From Amycolatopsis sp. FDAARGOS 1241 (lineage in GTDB: Bacteria; Actinomycetota; Actinomycetes; Mycobacteriales; Pseudonocardiaceae): DNA of 64,000 bases. The notes under the pieces were generated by a model that was not told the DNA's origin, made no database searches, and worked only from the letters and a program-made list of their open reading frames with translations. The DNA is taken from NCBI RefSeq assembly GCF_016889705.1, contig NZ_CP069526.1, positions 3,844,001 through 3,908,000 on the forward strand, read 5' to 3'. A program made the position numbers and the translations under genes. Of this stretch, positions 44,687 to 54,617 are shown one piece after another. Each line of letters opens with the position of its first letter. Position 1 is the first letter of the stretch.

Positions 44687-46077
44687 GGGGTCACCGCCGG
44701 CAGGGTCACGCGCACCTCAAGCCCGTGGGGGACGGCGGCGCGGAGTTCGAGCACGCCGCCTCGGGCCCGGGCCTGCTCGCGGGCGATCGCCAGGCCGAGC
44801 CCGGTCCCGCGGGGCGCGCCGTCACCACCGGCGCGCCAGAAGCGCTCGGTGGCGCGGGTGAGGTCCGCGGCGGGCAGGCCGGGGCCGTCGTCGGTCACCA
44901 CGAGCACCGCGGTGCCGTTGGCGGCCTCCCAGCTCGCCGAGATGGTCGCGCCGCGGCCGGCGTGGTGCACGGCGTTGTCCAGCAGCACGTCGAGGATCTG
45001 CGCGAGCTCACCCTCGGGTGCGGCCACCAGGACGGGTTCGTCGTGGCCGGGGCAGGGAAGCAGCGTGGCACCGGCGTCGTCGGCAGCGGGGCGCCACGCG
45101 TCGACGCGTTCGGCGATCACAGCCGCGAGGTCCGCCGGCTCGCCGGAGTCACCGCCGGCGCCCGCGGCGATCCGGGTCGCGGTGCTCTCGGCGGTCGCGA
45201 GTGCGAGCAGGCCGTCGAGAATCCGTTCCAGGCGTTCGACCTCGGCGACCGTCGCCCGGTAGGCGGCCTGGTCCCGGACGTCGGCACCGAGTGCGTCGAC
45301 GCGCAGGCGCAGCGCCGCCATCGGGTTGCGCAGCTGGTGCGAGGTGTCGGCGACCAGCCGGTGCTGCTGGTCGGCCGCCTCGGCGACCGCGTCGGACATC
45401 CGGTTGACCGACGCCGCGAGTGAGCGCAGCTCGCCCGGCCCGGAGCTCTCCGGCACCTGCGCGCGGTGCCCGCCCGCCACGGCGAGCACGCCCGTCTCCA
45501 GCTCCACCAGCGGCCGCACCATCCAGCGCGCCAGCAGCACGGCCAGCAGGACGAACACCACGGCGACGAGAAGCGTGCCGGCCGCGATCGCGCCCCAGCG
45601 GGCGGCGACGTCGGCCGCCGCCGCGGCCACCGACGCACGCAGCACGACGACCCCGGACACGCGCGCACCCGAGCCGACCGGCCGCGCGAACAGCACCGGT
45701 CTGGCCGACCACGGGCTCACCGGCGCGACGGGTGGTGCGGGTTCGTTGCGCATCGTGGCTTCCACGAGCGCGCGCACGTCCGGCGCGCCTGCCGTCAGTC
45801 CGCCGGTCTGGACCACCGGCGCGCGCTGGGCGTCGACGACCACCACGGCCTCGCCGTAGAGCGCCGAGTACCGCTGCGCCTCCGCGGTCAGCGCCGCCGG
45901 ATCGCGGGTGTCCACCGCCTGCTGCGCGAGCACCACGAACCGGTCGACGTCCCCGCTGCGCGAGATCACCAGCTGCTGCGTGCGCTGCTGCGCGGTGGCC
46001 GACAGCAGCGGCACGGCGAACGCGGCCACCACGAACAGCGCGAGCGCGACGAGCACGACCAGGAGGCGGGTGCGCAC
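44683..46077 (-). CDS. Two-component sensor histidine kinase
   Basis: A 464-residue membrane kinase: transmembrane helix 1 (about residues 5-28), an extracytoplasmic sensor of about 130 residues (LVISRSGDVDRFVVLAQQAV...), helix 2 (about 163-187), HAMP, dimerisation domain with phosphoacceptor His247 in DTSHQLRNP, and HATPase_c with the N-box LDVLLDNAVHHAG, G1 VTDDGPGLP and G2 RGTGLGLAIARE. All motifs are intact. It starts 3 bp after the response-regulator stop. The neighbouring binding protein and dicarboxylate-type permease suggest an organic-acid signal. Confidence 0.92.
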   Translation of the reverse strand: MRTRLLVVLVALALFVVAAFAVPLLSATAQQRTQQLVISRSGDVDRFVVLAQQAVDTRDPAALTAEAQRYSALYGEAVVVVDAQRAPVVQTGGLTAGAPDVRALVEATMRNEPAPPVAPVSPWSARPVLFARPVGSGARVSGVVVLRASVAAAAADVAARWGAIAAGTLLVAVVFVLLAVLLARWMVRPLVELETGVLAVAGGHRAQVPESSGPGELRSLAASVNRMSDAVAEAADQQHRLVADTSHQLRNPMAALRLRVDALGADVRDQAAYRATVAEVERLERILDGLLALATAESTATRIAAGAGGDSGEPADLAAVIAERVDAWRPAADDAGATLLPCPGHDEPVLVAAPEGELAQILDVLLDNAVHHAGRGATISASWEAANGTAVLVVTDDGPGLPAADLTRATERFWRAGGDGAPRGTGLGLAIAREQARARGGVLELRAAVPHGLEVRVTLPAVTP

Positions 46078-46080
46078 CGG

Positions 46081-46746
46081 TCAGTCCCGGCCCAGCCGGT
46101 AGCCGAAGCCGCGGATCGTGGTGAGCAGGCCGGGCCGGTCGAGTTTCGCGCGCAGCTGGGTCAGGTGGACGTCGAGCGACCGCGACACGGCGAGGTACGC
46201 GTCGCCCCACACCTCGTCCATCAGCTGCTGGCGGCTCACCGCGGTGCCCGGGCGCGCGGCGAGCACCGCCAGCACGGCGAACTCCTTCGTGGTGAGCCCG
46301 ATGTCGCGGCCCGCGACGAGGACCCGCCGGGCGCCGAGGTCGATCTCGACGTCCTCGACGCGCACCACCGCGTCCTCGGCCGGCGCGCCACGGGCGCCCG
46401 CTCGCCGCACGACGGCGTCCATGCGCGCCAGAAGTTCGGCCAGCCGCACGGGTTTCGTGAGGTAGTCGTCGGCGCCAAGCCGAAGGCCGCGCACGACGGA
46501 GCGCTCGTCGCCGCGCGCGGTCAGCACGATCACCGGCACCGGCGAGACCTGCCGGATCTTGCGGAGCACGTCGAGCCCGTCGAGGTCCGGCAAGCCGAGA
46601 TCGAGCAGTAGGAGGTCGGCGTCGCGGTGGCGGTGCAGCGCGTCGGCGCCGCGGCCGACGCTGGTCACGGCGTGGCCGCGCGCGTGCAGCGTCTGGGCGA
46701 GCGCACCGGCGACCCCGGTGTCGTCCTCCACGAGCAGCACGCGCAC
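46081..46746 (-). CDS. OmpR-family response regulator
   Basis: A 221-residue regulator: receiver domain (1-115) with acidic pair EDD at 7-9, phosphoacceptor Asp49 in LLLLDLGLPD, Thr/Lys switch residues in VLTARG and YLTKPV; C-terminal winged helix (about 128-220) with RSLDVHLTQLRAKL and IRGFGYRLGRD. Partner of the following kinase. GTG start after GGGAGGAC, 14 bp past the permease gene stop. Confidence 0.93.
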   Translation of the reverse strand: MRVLLVEDDTGVAGALAQTLHARGHAVTSVGRGADALHRHRDADLLLLDLGLPDLDGLDVLRKIRQVSPVPVIVLTARGDERSVVRGLRLGADDYLTKPVRLAELLARMDAVVRRAGARGAPAEDAVVRVEDVEIDLGARRVLVAGRDIGLTTKEFAVLAVLAARPGTAVSRQQLMDEVWGDAYLAVSRSLDVHLTQLRAKLDRPGLLTTIRGFGYRLGRD

Positions 46747-46760
46747 GGCCGTCCTCCCGT

Positions 46761-48086
46761 TCAGTCCTCGTCACGCTCCAGTGCGGACGAACGCGACGTT
46801 TCGCGCATTGTCCCGTACACGATGAGGGAGACGAGGATGCAGCCGGCGACGTACCAGAAGAACAGCGATTCGTGCCCCGCCTTCTTGAGCGCCTGCGCGA
46901 TGAGCTCCGCCGTGCCGCCGAAGATCGCGACGGTCAGCGCGTAGGGCAGGCCGACCCCGAGCGCGCGGATGCGGGTGGGGAACAGCTCGGCCTTCACGAT
47001 CGCGTTGATCGACGTGTAGCCGGTGACGATCACGAGCGCGCCGAGCAGCAGCAGCAACGCGAGCAGCGGCTGCCCGGTGTGCGCCATCGTGGTCATGATC
47101 GGCACGGTGAGCACAGTGCCGGCGATGCCGAAGAACAGCAGCAGCTTCCGGCGGCCGATGCGGTCCGAGAGCCGCCCGGCGAGCGGCTGCAGGATCGCGA
47201 AGACGAGCAACGCGATGAAGAGGATCCACGTGACGGTGCGCCGCGGGATGCCGGCGGTGTTCTCGAGGAACTTCTGCGTGTAGGTCGCGTAGGTGTAGAA
47301 CGCGACGGTGCCGCCGAGCGTGAGGCCGACGACGAGCGCGATTTCCTTGGGGTACTTGACGAGCGTGCGCAGTGTGCCGCGTTCACCGGCCTGGCGCCCG
47401 GGCCCGCTCTCGGCCGCGACGCGCTCGTAGCTGGCCGACTCGTCCATCGTGCGCCGCAGCGCCATCACCAGCACTGCCGCGATCGCGCCGACGACGAACG
47501 CGATGCGCCAGCCCCAGTCGCCCATCTGCGCGTCGGTGAGCACGTTCTGCAGGATCAGCTGCAGCCCGAGCGCGAGCAACTGCCCGCCGACGAGCGTCAC
47601 GTACTGGAAGCTCGAGTAGAACCCGCGCTTGCCGGGAGTGGCCACTTCGGACAGATACGTCGCCGAAGTCGAATACTCGCCGCCCACCGACAGGCCCTGC
47701 AGCAGCCGGGCGAGCACCAGCAGGATCGGCGCGGCGACGCCGATCGCCGGGTAGCCGGGCGTCGCGGCGATGAGCAGTGAGCCGAACGCCATCATGGAGA
47801 CCGACAGCACCAGCGCCGAGCGCCGGCCGAAACGGTCGGCGAAGCGGCCCAGCAGCCATCCGCCGAGCGGGCGCATGAGGAACCCCACGGCGAACACGGC
47901 CGCGGTGTTGAGGAACTGGGCGGTCGCGTCGCCGCCGGGGAAGAACGCCTTGGCGAAGTAGGTGGTGAACGCCGAGTAGGCGTACCAGTCGTACCACTCG
48001 ACGAGATTGCCGATCGAGCCGCGCAGCACGTTGCCGGCGACCCGCCGCTCGCCCTCGCGGGCCGTGGTGGGGATCCGGGTAGTCAT
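46761..48086 (-). CDS. MFS permease, metabolite:H+ symporter (KgtP-like)
   Basis: A 441-residue, 12-helix transporter of the MHS subfamily. The family signature GNLVEWYDWYAYSAFTTYFAK opens the protein, GGWLLGRFADRFGRRSAL is the loop 2-3 motif, and LLQGLSVGGEYSTSATYLSE is the helix-4 signature of 2-oxoglutarate/proline-type symporters. It heads a leftward four-gene operon with the response regulator, kinase and TAXI binding protein. Uptake of a di- or tricarboxylate under two-component control is the best inference. Confidence 0.9.
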   Translation of the reverse strand: MTTRIPTTAREGERRVAGNVLRGSIGNLVEWYDWYAYSAFTTYFAKAFFPGGDATAQFLNTAAVFAVGFLMRPLGGWLLGRFADRFGRRSALVLSVSMMAFGSLLIAATPGYPAIGVAAPILLVLARLLQGLSVGGEYSTSATYLSEVATPGKRGFYSSFQYVTLVGGQLLALGLQLILQNVLTDAQMGDWGWRIAFVVGAIAAVLVMALRRTMDESASYERVAAESGPGRQAGERGTLRTLVKYPKEIALVVGLTLGGTVAFYTYATYTQKFLENTAGIPRRTVTWILFIALLVFAILQPLAGRLSDRIGRRKLLLFFGIAGTVLTVPIMTTMAHTGQPLLALLLLLGALVIVTGYTSINAIVKAELFPTRIRALGVGLPYALTVAIFGGTAELIAQALKKAGHESLFFWYVAGCILVSLIVYGTMRETSRSSALERDED

Positions 48087-49160
<1,074 letters not shown>

Positions 49161-49199
49161 CCCTTCCCGCATTCCCACCGAACTGGACTGGAGGACTCC

Positions 49200-49967
49200 T
49201 TGCCCGGACTGCTCGAAGGCAAGCGGCTGCTGATCACCGGTGTCATCACCGACGCCTCGCTCGCGTTCCACGCGGCCAAGATCGCGCAGCAGGAGGGCGC
49301 GCAGGTCGTGCTCACCGGGTTCGGCCGGCTGTCGCTGGTGAAGACCATCGCGAAGCGCCTCCCGAAGCCCGCCCCGGTACTCGAGCTCGACGTGACCGAC
49401 TCCGAGCACCTCGACTCGCTGGCCGACCGCGTGCGCGAGCACGTCGACGGCCTCGACGGCGTGCTGCACTCCATCGGCTTCGCACCGCAGACCTGCCTGG
49501 GCGCGCCGTTCCTGGACGCGCCGAGCGATGACGTGAAGATCGCCGTGGACGTGTCGGCGTTCTCGTTCAAGTCGCTCGCCGTCGCGACCCTGCCGCTGCT
49601 CACGCGTGGCTCGTCGATCGTCGGCATGGACTTCGACGCCCGAGTGGCGTGGCCGGCCTACAACTGGATGGGCGTCGCGAAGGCGGCCCTGGAGTCGGTG
49701 AACCGCTACCTCGCGCGTGAGCTCGGCCCGCGCGGCATCCGCGTGAACCTCGTCAGCGCCGGCCCGATGAAGACCATGGCCGCGAAGTCGATCCCGGGCT
49801 TCAACGAACTCGAGGACGGCTGGAACGACCGCGCCCCGCTCGGCTGGGACAGCTCCGACCCCGACCCGACGGCCAAGACCGTCTGCGTCGCCCTGTCCGA
49901 CTGGCTCCCCGCCACCACCGGCTCGATGATCATGGTCGACGGCGGCGTGCACGCCCTCGGCATCTGA
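49200..49967 (+). CDS. inhA: Enoyl-ACP reductase, InhA type
   Basis: A 255-residue NADH-dependent enoyl-ACP reductase of FAS-II. The N-terminus LLEGKRLLITGVITDASLAFHAAK matches the InhA cofactor loop, LHSIGFAPQT follows, and the catalytic Tyr/Lys are in PAYNWMGVAKAALESVNRYLARE. GFGRLSLV, DVSAFSFKSLA and SDWLPATTGSMIMVDGG continue the similarity. The start is TTG at 49200 after GGAGGA. It is closed by a strong terminator. In mycobacteria hemZ follows, but here it does not. Confidence 0.94.
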   Translation: MPGLLEGKRLLITGVITDASLAFHAAKIAQQEGAQVVLTGFGRLSLVKTIAKRLPKPAPVLELDVTDSEHLDSLADRVREHVDGLDGVLHSIGFAPQTCLGAPFLDAPSDDVKIAVDVSAFSFKSLAVATLPLLTRGSSIVGMDFDARVAWPAYNWMGVAKAALESVNRYLARELGPRGIRVNLVSAGPMKTMAAKSIPGFNELEDGWNDRAPLGWDSSDPDPTAKTVCVALSDWLPATTGSMIMVDGGVHALGI

Positions 49968-49972
49968 CGGTC

Positions 49973-50022
49973 CCGGCGAACGGCTCCCGCGAAACCTCGC
50001 GCGGGAGCCGCTCGCCGGTTTT
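49973..50022 (+). terminator. Intrinsic terminator of the fabG-inhA operon
   Basis: A 19-bp stem with a single mismatch (49973-49991 with 50000-50018), 8-nt loop, directly followed by TTTT (50019-50022). Confidence 0.85.
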
Positions 50023-50154
50023 CCGGTGCGCCGGCTATTCAGACGTGGTGCGCAAGCAGGTGGTGAGCCGGATGCCGGCCGTCGAGCCGGTAAAGACTAG
50101 TCCTGAACGGAAAATCGCTGGTGACGGCCGAGCGGCCGCGCGCACACTGCGGGC

Positions 50155-51079
50155 GTGGCCGTACTGGAGAAAACCGCGTCCGCACGGGGAACCGGGCTGA
50201 GCCTGACCTCGTGGGTGCTGTTCGGCAGCTCCGGTCCGCTTGCCAAGGCGGTCATGGCGGCCGGCTGGTCGCCGGCCGCGGTGACGGCGGTGCGGATCGC
50301 GCTCGCGGCGGTGCTGCTGCTCCCGGTGGTCGCGGTGCTGCGGCCGGGAGCGTTGCGGTTCCGGCGCGGTGAGCTGCCGCTGCTGTTCGGCTACGGCCTG
50401 CTCGGCGTGGCCGGGGTGCAACTGTTCTTCTTCGTGGCGGTGGCCCGGATTCCGGTCGGCGTGGCGATGGTGCTGGTGAACCTGGCGCCGGCGCTGGTCG
50501 CGCTGTGGGTTCGGGTGGTGCGGGGCGCGCGGCTGCCCCCACTGGTGTGGACCGGGCTCGCGCCGGCCCTGCTGGGTCTGGCACTGGTCGCGCAGTTCTG
50601 GCACGGGCCGCGGCTGGACCCGCTCGGCGTCGGCGCCGGGCTCGCCTCGGCCGCGTGCTCCGCCGGGTACTTCCTGCTCGGTGAACACGGCGCTCGCCGC
50701 CACGACTCGTTCGGGCTGACGGCGGCCGGCCTCGCGATCGGGGCGGTCGCGCTGGCCGTCGTCAGCCCGCCGTGGTACGCCGGACCGCTCACGAGCTCCG
50801 CGGCGCTCGGCGATCTCCGGATCCCGGTGTGGCTGTTGGTCCTGGTGCTGGCCGGGTTCGCCACCGCCGTGCCCTACCTCGCGGGGCTGCGGGCCCTGCG
50901 TGACCTCTCGTCGTCGCGGGCGAGTGTGCTGGCGCTCGTGGAGCCGCCGGTGGCCGCCGTGCTGGCCTGGGGTGCTGCTCGGCCAGGCGCTCGGGCCGGC
51001 ACAGCTGGCCGGCGCGGTGCTCCTGCTCGCCGGGGCGGTACTGGTGCAGGTCGCGAGCTCACGGGTGCTGCCCGGATGA
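50155..51079 (+). pseudogene. EamA/DMT transporter with one-base insertion
   Basis: A 10-helix drug/metabolite transporter: GLSLTSWVLFGSSGPLAKAV, then GVQLFFFVAVARIPVGVAMVLV, and VPYLAGLRALRDLSSSRASV, covering both EamA repeats. At 50969-50972 GGGG occurs where GGG would continue VLAWVLLGQALGPAQLAGAV to a natural stop at 51077-51079. In the sequence as given, translation leaves the family after VLAW and runs on into unrelated antisense text. The defect removes only the last helix, so partial function, a recent mutation or a base-call error are all possible. GTG start 50155. Confidence 0.72.
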
Positions 51080-51090
51080 CACAGCCGTGG

Positions 51091-52224
51091 TCAGGCCAGC
51101 ACCTCCGCGTTGTGCTCACCGATTCCGGGCGCCGGGCGCGGGTCCAGGCGCGTGCCGTCGACCACCAGCGGGGACTTCGGCGCGCGATGGGGGCCCACGC
51201 CGGGCTGGTCGAGGGTCGCGAACAGTTCCCCGTCGAGCGCGCCGGACCTGGGGAGCTCGGCGAAGGTCCGGTACCGCTGCCACAGGATGCGGTGGCCCTC
51301 CAGCGCTTCGGCTGCTTTGGCGAACGGCGTGCGTTCGAACCACTGCGCCAGCAGTGCCGAGATCAGGTCGCGGTGATCGTAGCGCGCCGCTTCGCCGGTG
51401 AAGTCGATCCCGAGAGAGGCGGCCAGGGCCGCGAACGTGTCCGTGAGGCCCGTGGCGGTGAGGAGCTTGGCCCAGTGCCGCTCGGTGAGGACGACGATCA
51501 CGACGCGGACGCCGTCGGCGGTGGTGAAGTCGCGGCCGTACGTGCCGTAGATGTCGTTGCCGGATTTGGTGCGTTCGTGGTCGGTGACCTGCGCTTCGGC
51601 GAGGTAACCGAGGTTGCCGGCGGTGGCGAGGGCGACGTCTTCCAGCGCGAGGCGCAGCGACGTGCCCCGGCCGGTCTGAAGCCGGCGGCGTTCGGCGGCG
51701 AGCAGGCCCGTCGCGAGGTACAGGCCCGCGGCGAGGTCCCACGCGGGCAGCACGTGGTTCACCGGCGCGGGAAGTGCGGCCGGCCCGGTGATGAGCGGGA
51801 AGCCGGTCGCCGCCTGCACGGTGTAGTCCACCGCGCCTCCGCCGTCGGCGCGGCCCTCCAGCAGCGCGTGGATCACGTCCGGGCGGCGCGCGGACAGCGC
51901 CTCATAGGTGAGTTCCGGGTGGCGGTCGGTGTTGGTGACCACGACGCACGGTCCGCTGTGGACGATCAGGTCGGCCACGCGCTCGCGGCCCCCGGCCGTC
52001 GCGAGGTCGACCGCGATGGCGCGTTTTCCCTTGTTCAGCCCGGTCCAGTACAGGCTCGTGCCCTCGTCGGACAGCGGCCAGCGTGTGCGGTCGGGCGCGC
52101 CGCCGAGGGGTTCGACGCGCACGACATCCGCTCCCAGCTGCGCGAGCGTGAGCCCGCACAGGGGAGTGGCGACGTAGCTGGAGATCTCGACGACGCGCAG
52201 TCCCGCGAGCAGAGCTTCAGGCAT
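51091..52224 (-). CDS. CaiB/BaiF-family CoA-transferase
   Basis: A 377-residue family III CoA-transferase. The N-terminal nucleotide-handling fold reads [40 protein letters not shown] and [18 protein letters not shown]; the region after [14 protein letters not shown] should hold the acyl-accepting aspartate. It moves CoA between carboxylates without ATP. The ATG (52224) overlaps the end of the upstream crotonase gene by 8 bp, so the two act together, probably on one carboxylic acid whose identity is unknown. Confidence 0.9.
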   Translation of the reverse strand: MPEALLAGLRVVEISSYVATPLCGLTLAQLGADVVRVEPLGGAPDRTRWPLSDEGTSLYWTGLNKGKRAIAVDLATAGGRERVADLIVHSGPCVVVTNTDRHPELTYEALSARRPDVIHALLEGRADGGGAVDYTVQAATGFPLITGPAALPAPVNHVLPAWDLAAGLYLATGLLAAERRRLQTGRGTSLRLALEDVALATAGNLGYLAEAQVTDHERTKSGNDIYGTYGRDFTTADGVRVVIVVLTERHWAKLLTATGLTDTFAALAASLGIDFTGEAARYDHRDLISALLAQWFERTPFAKAAEALEGHRILWQRYRTFAELPRSGALDGELFATLDQPGVGPHRAPKSPLVVDGTRLDPRPAPGIGEHNAEVLA

Positions 52225-53029
52225 CTGCTTTCCCCGTGAAGTCGGGCTTGCGGTGCTCGCGGTGCGACGCGAGGCCTTCCCGGACCTCCGGGCCGGCGAA
52301 GCCGTAGAACTCCAGCGCCACCGACGCGTCGAAGATCGAGCCGGCGAGCTGGCGGTACCACATGTTGAGGCTCTGCTTGGTGAAGCGGATCGCGTTCGGC
52401 GCTCCATTCGTGAGCTCGTGGGCGATCTCCCGCGCGGTCGGCAGAAGTTCCGCGTCGTCGTCCACACACAGCGAAACCAGGCCGATCCGCTCGGCCTCCT
52501 CGCCGGTGAGCGGGCGGCACGTGAGCAAGTAGTACTTGGCCTTCGCCATCCCGCACAGCAGCGGCCAGCAGATCGCCGCGTGGTCCCCGGCCGCGACGCC
52601 GAGCCGCGTGTGGCCGTCGACGATCTTCGCCGTCTTGGTCACCACGGACACGTCGGCCAGCACCCCCGCGACGAGTCCGGCGCCGACGGCCGGGCCGTGG
52701 ATCGCCGAGACGATCGGCTTCGAGCAGTCGATCACGTTGTAGACGAGGTCGCGCGCCTCCCGCATGGTGCGCGAGCGGGCCTCGAAATCGGTGGTCAGCT
52801 TCTCGACCAGGTCGAACGAGCCGCCCGCCGAGAACCCTTTGCCCTCACCGCGCAGCAGCACCGCGTTCACCTCGCGGTCGCGGTCGAACTCCCGCCAGAT
52901 CTCCGCGAGCTCCCCGTGCGCCTCATCGCTCACGGCGTTGAGGTTCGGCGCGTCCAGCACCAGTTCGACGACGCCGTCCTCGTCCGGCCCGTCGACCCTC
53001 AGGTGCCCGAAACGTGCGTACCGGCTCAT
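52217..53029 (-). CDS. Enoyl-CoA hydratase/isomerase family
   Basis: A 270-residue crotonase-fold protein: oxyanion segments around [15 protein letters not shown] (about residues 60-74) and [20 protein letters not shown] (about 108-127), then [21 protein letters not shown]. The usual catalytic glutamate of hydratases is not clear. The ATG at 53029 has a GAGGGAG site. First gene of a pair with the CoA-transferase. Confidence 0.88.
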   Translation of the reverse strand: MSRYARFGHLRVDGPDEDGVVELVLDAPNLNAVSDEAHGELAEIWREFDRDREVNAVLLRGEGKGFSAGGSFDLVEKLTTDFEARSRTMREARDLVYNVIDCSKPIVSAIHGPAVGAGLVAGVLADVSVVTKTAKIVDGHTRLGVAAGDHAAICWPLLCGMAKAKYYLLTCRPLTGEEAERIGLVSLCVDDDAELLPTAREIAHELTNGAPNAIRFTKQSLNMWYRQLAGSIFDASVALEFYGFAGPEVREGLASHREHRKPDFTGKADA

Positions 53030-53073
53030 GCGGCTCCCTCCGTGGTCAGGCGGCGGGCGGGCTCGGGCCTGCC

Positions 53074-53101
53074 GGTGAAGGTGACGTCCCCCCCCTTCAC
53101 C
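53074..53101. other. Inverted repeat with C8 tract
   Basis: GGTGAAGG (53074-53081) and CCTTCACC (53094-53101), 12-nt centre containing the start of an eight-C run (53088-53095). Between the P450 stop and the crotonase start on the leftward strand; terminator or operator. Confidence 0.4.
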
Positions 53102-53184
53102 GTCCGGACCGGCTGCGCCCATCCTCGCGGTGAGGCTAGCGAGTCCGGTGCAGGGCGCGCAGCGGATGAGGGAGCAAGGCGGGG

Positions 53185-54543
53185 TCAGCGCACGGTGACC
53201 TCGAACCGTAGCCCGAAGTTGTCGAGCGTCAGCGGCAGGTCGCCCGGTGTCAAGATGGTGTCGCGGAGGCGGAAGTCGTGGTGCTGCAGCAGGTTCGCGA
53301 GCATCGTCGACGCGGTGAAGAGCACCAGGTCACGGCCCGGGCAGGCGCCGGGGCCGCCGCTGAACGGGACAAGCGCCGGGTTGGCCGCGGCGCGGCCGTC
53401 GAGCCACAAGGCCGGGTCGAAGGTGTTCGCACATGGCAGCTGGTCGGGGTCGCGGTGGAAGAAGGGCGTGTAGATGAAGAACGTCGTCTTCTCCGGGCCC
53501 CAGGCGGTGGCGGTGCGGCTTTCGCGCAGCAGCGCCGGCGTGGTGGGCCAGAGCCGGACGGATTCGAGCACGGCCGCGCGGAGCAGGGGGAGCTGGTGCG
53601 GTTGCGTCAAGTCGAGGCCAGCCGGCTCGGCGTGGGCTTCGGCGCGGCTGTCGGGGTGGGTAGCCAGCAGGGCCAGGGTCCGGAAGACGGCCATCCCCGC
53701 CGCGTCGAACGCGAACAGCCAGTGCGGCAGCTGCCCAGCCGGGTCGGTTACACCGTTGTCCGGCTGGGCCGCGAGCGCGGCGGCGAGGCTGCCCGGCCGG
53801 GCCAGTGCGACCTGGCGGCGGACGAGGTCGAGGAACCGTTGCCGCGTTTTGCGGTGCTTCGGGCGCGCGTAGGCCCAGTTGGCGTCGAGCCGCAGCTGTG
53901 CCAGCAGGTCGGTCAGCTCGCGGTCCTCGGCCGTGTCACCCCCGAGCACGATCTGCCGGACGGCGATCCACCAGTGCTCGTTGAAGCTGTCCCAGTCGAG
54001 GGTGCGGCGCAGCAGGACATCGGCCTGGTCGTGAAGCACCCGCGCCCACGGCCCGGCCAGCTCGTGCACCTCACGGCCCGGCTCCAGCACGGCCTCGTTC
54101 ACCTTGCGCCGCACCTCGCGCGCGTGGCCTTCGGAGATCAGCACGCCGTGGGGCTGGAAGTGCCCGAGCGCCGCCGCCTTCTCGCGCGTGTCCGCGCTGA
54201 ACGGCCACGGCGTCCCGGCCAGCAGCGCGCCGACTTCCTCCGGTGAGAGCACGAGATCGATCGCCCGCCCGGGCACCCGCAGCCGCAGCGGCCGCATACC
54301 GTAGCGGCGCCGCAGCCGGCGCAGCTCGTCGACCGCGGGCCGGCCGGCGCGCAGCTTCTGCGCCAGCGCCAGCACCCACGGCCGGCGCTTGATCACGCCG
54401 GTGGCCAGTGTCGGCAGCAGCACCCGCGTCACCACCCTCGCGGTGTCCGCCACGCTCGCCCGCGCGGCGGGTTCGCGCGGCTCCGCGGACTCGGCGAGGG
54501 CCTGCTCGGACGGGATTGCCTGCGGTCCTTGTCGCGTCACCAT
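53185..54543 (-). CDS. Cytochrome P450 with atypical I-helix
   Basis: A 452-residue P450. The haem-cysteine loop is [15 protein letters not shown] with Cys401, the K-helix ExxR is in LESVRLWP, and the PERF-like region precedes the loop. The I-helix reads [19 protein letters not shown]: the usual acid-threonine pair is replaced by Asp-Ala, so the threonine that helps O2 protonation is missing. Some P450s with such changes use substrate-assisted or peroxide-driven chemistry. No ferredoxin gene is adjacent. It is divergent from the PLP decarboxylase across 74 bp. Confidence 0.9.
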   Translation of the reverse strand: MVTRQGPQAIPSEQALAESAEPREPAARASVADTARVVTRVLLPTLATGVIKRRPWVLALAQKLRAGRPAVDELRRLRRRYGMRPLRLRVPGRAIDLVLSPEEVGALLAGTPWPFSADTREKAAALGHFQPHGVLISEGHAREVRRKVNEAVLEPGREVHELAGPWARVLHDQADVLLRRTLDWDSFNEHWWIAVRQIVLGGDTAEDRELTDLLAQLRLDANWAYARPKHRKTRQRFLDLVRRQVALARPGSLAAALAAQPDNGVTDPAGQLPHWLFAFDAAGMAVFRTLALLATHPDSRAEAHAEPAGLDLTQPHQLPLLRAAVLESVRLWPTTPALLRESRTATAWGPEKTTFFIYTPFFHRDPDQLPCANTFDPALWLDGRAAANPALVPFSGGPGACPGRDLVLFTASTMLANLLQHHDFRLRDTILTPGDLPLTLDNFGLRFEVTVR

Positions 54544-54617
54544 GCCCAGGGCTTACCCGCTCGGCGGGGCGGCGCAACCTGGTTTAGCGCAGTCGGCAGC
54601 CGGGCAATCCGAGTCGC

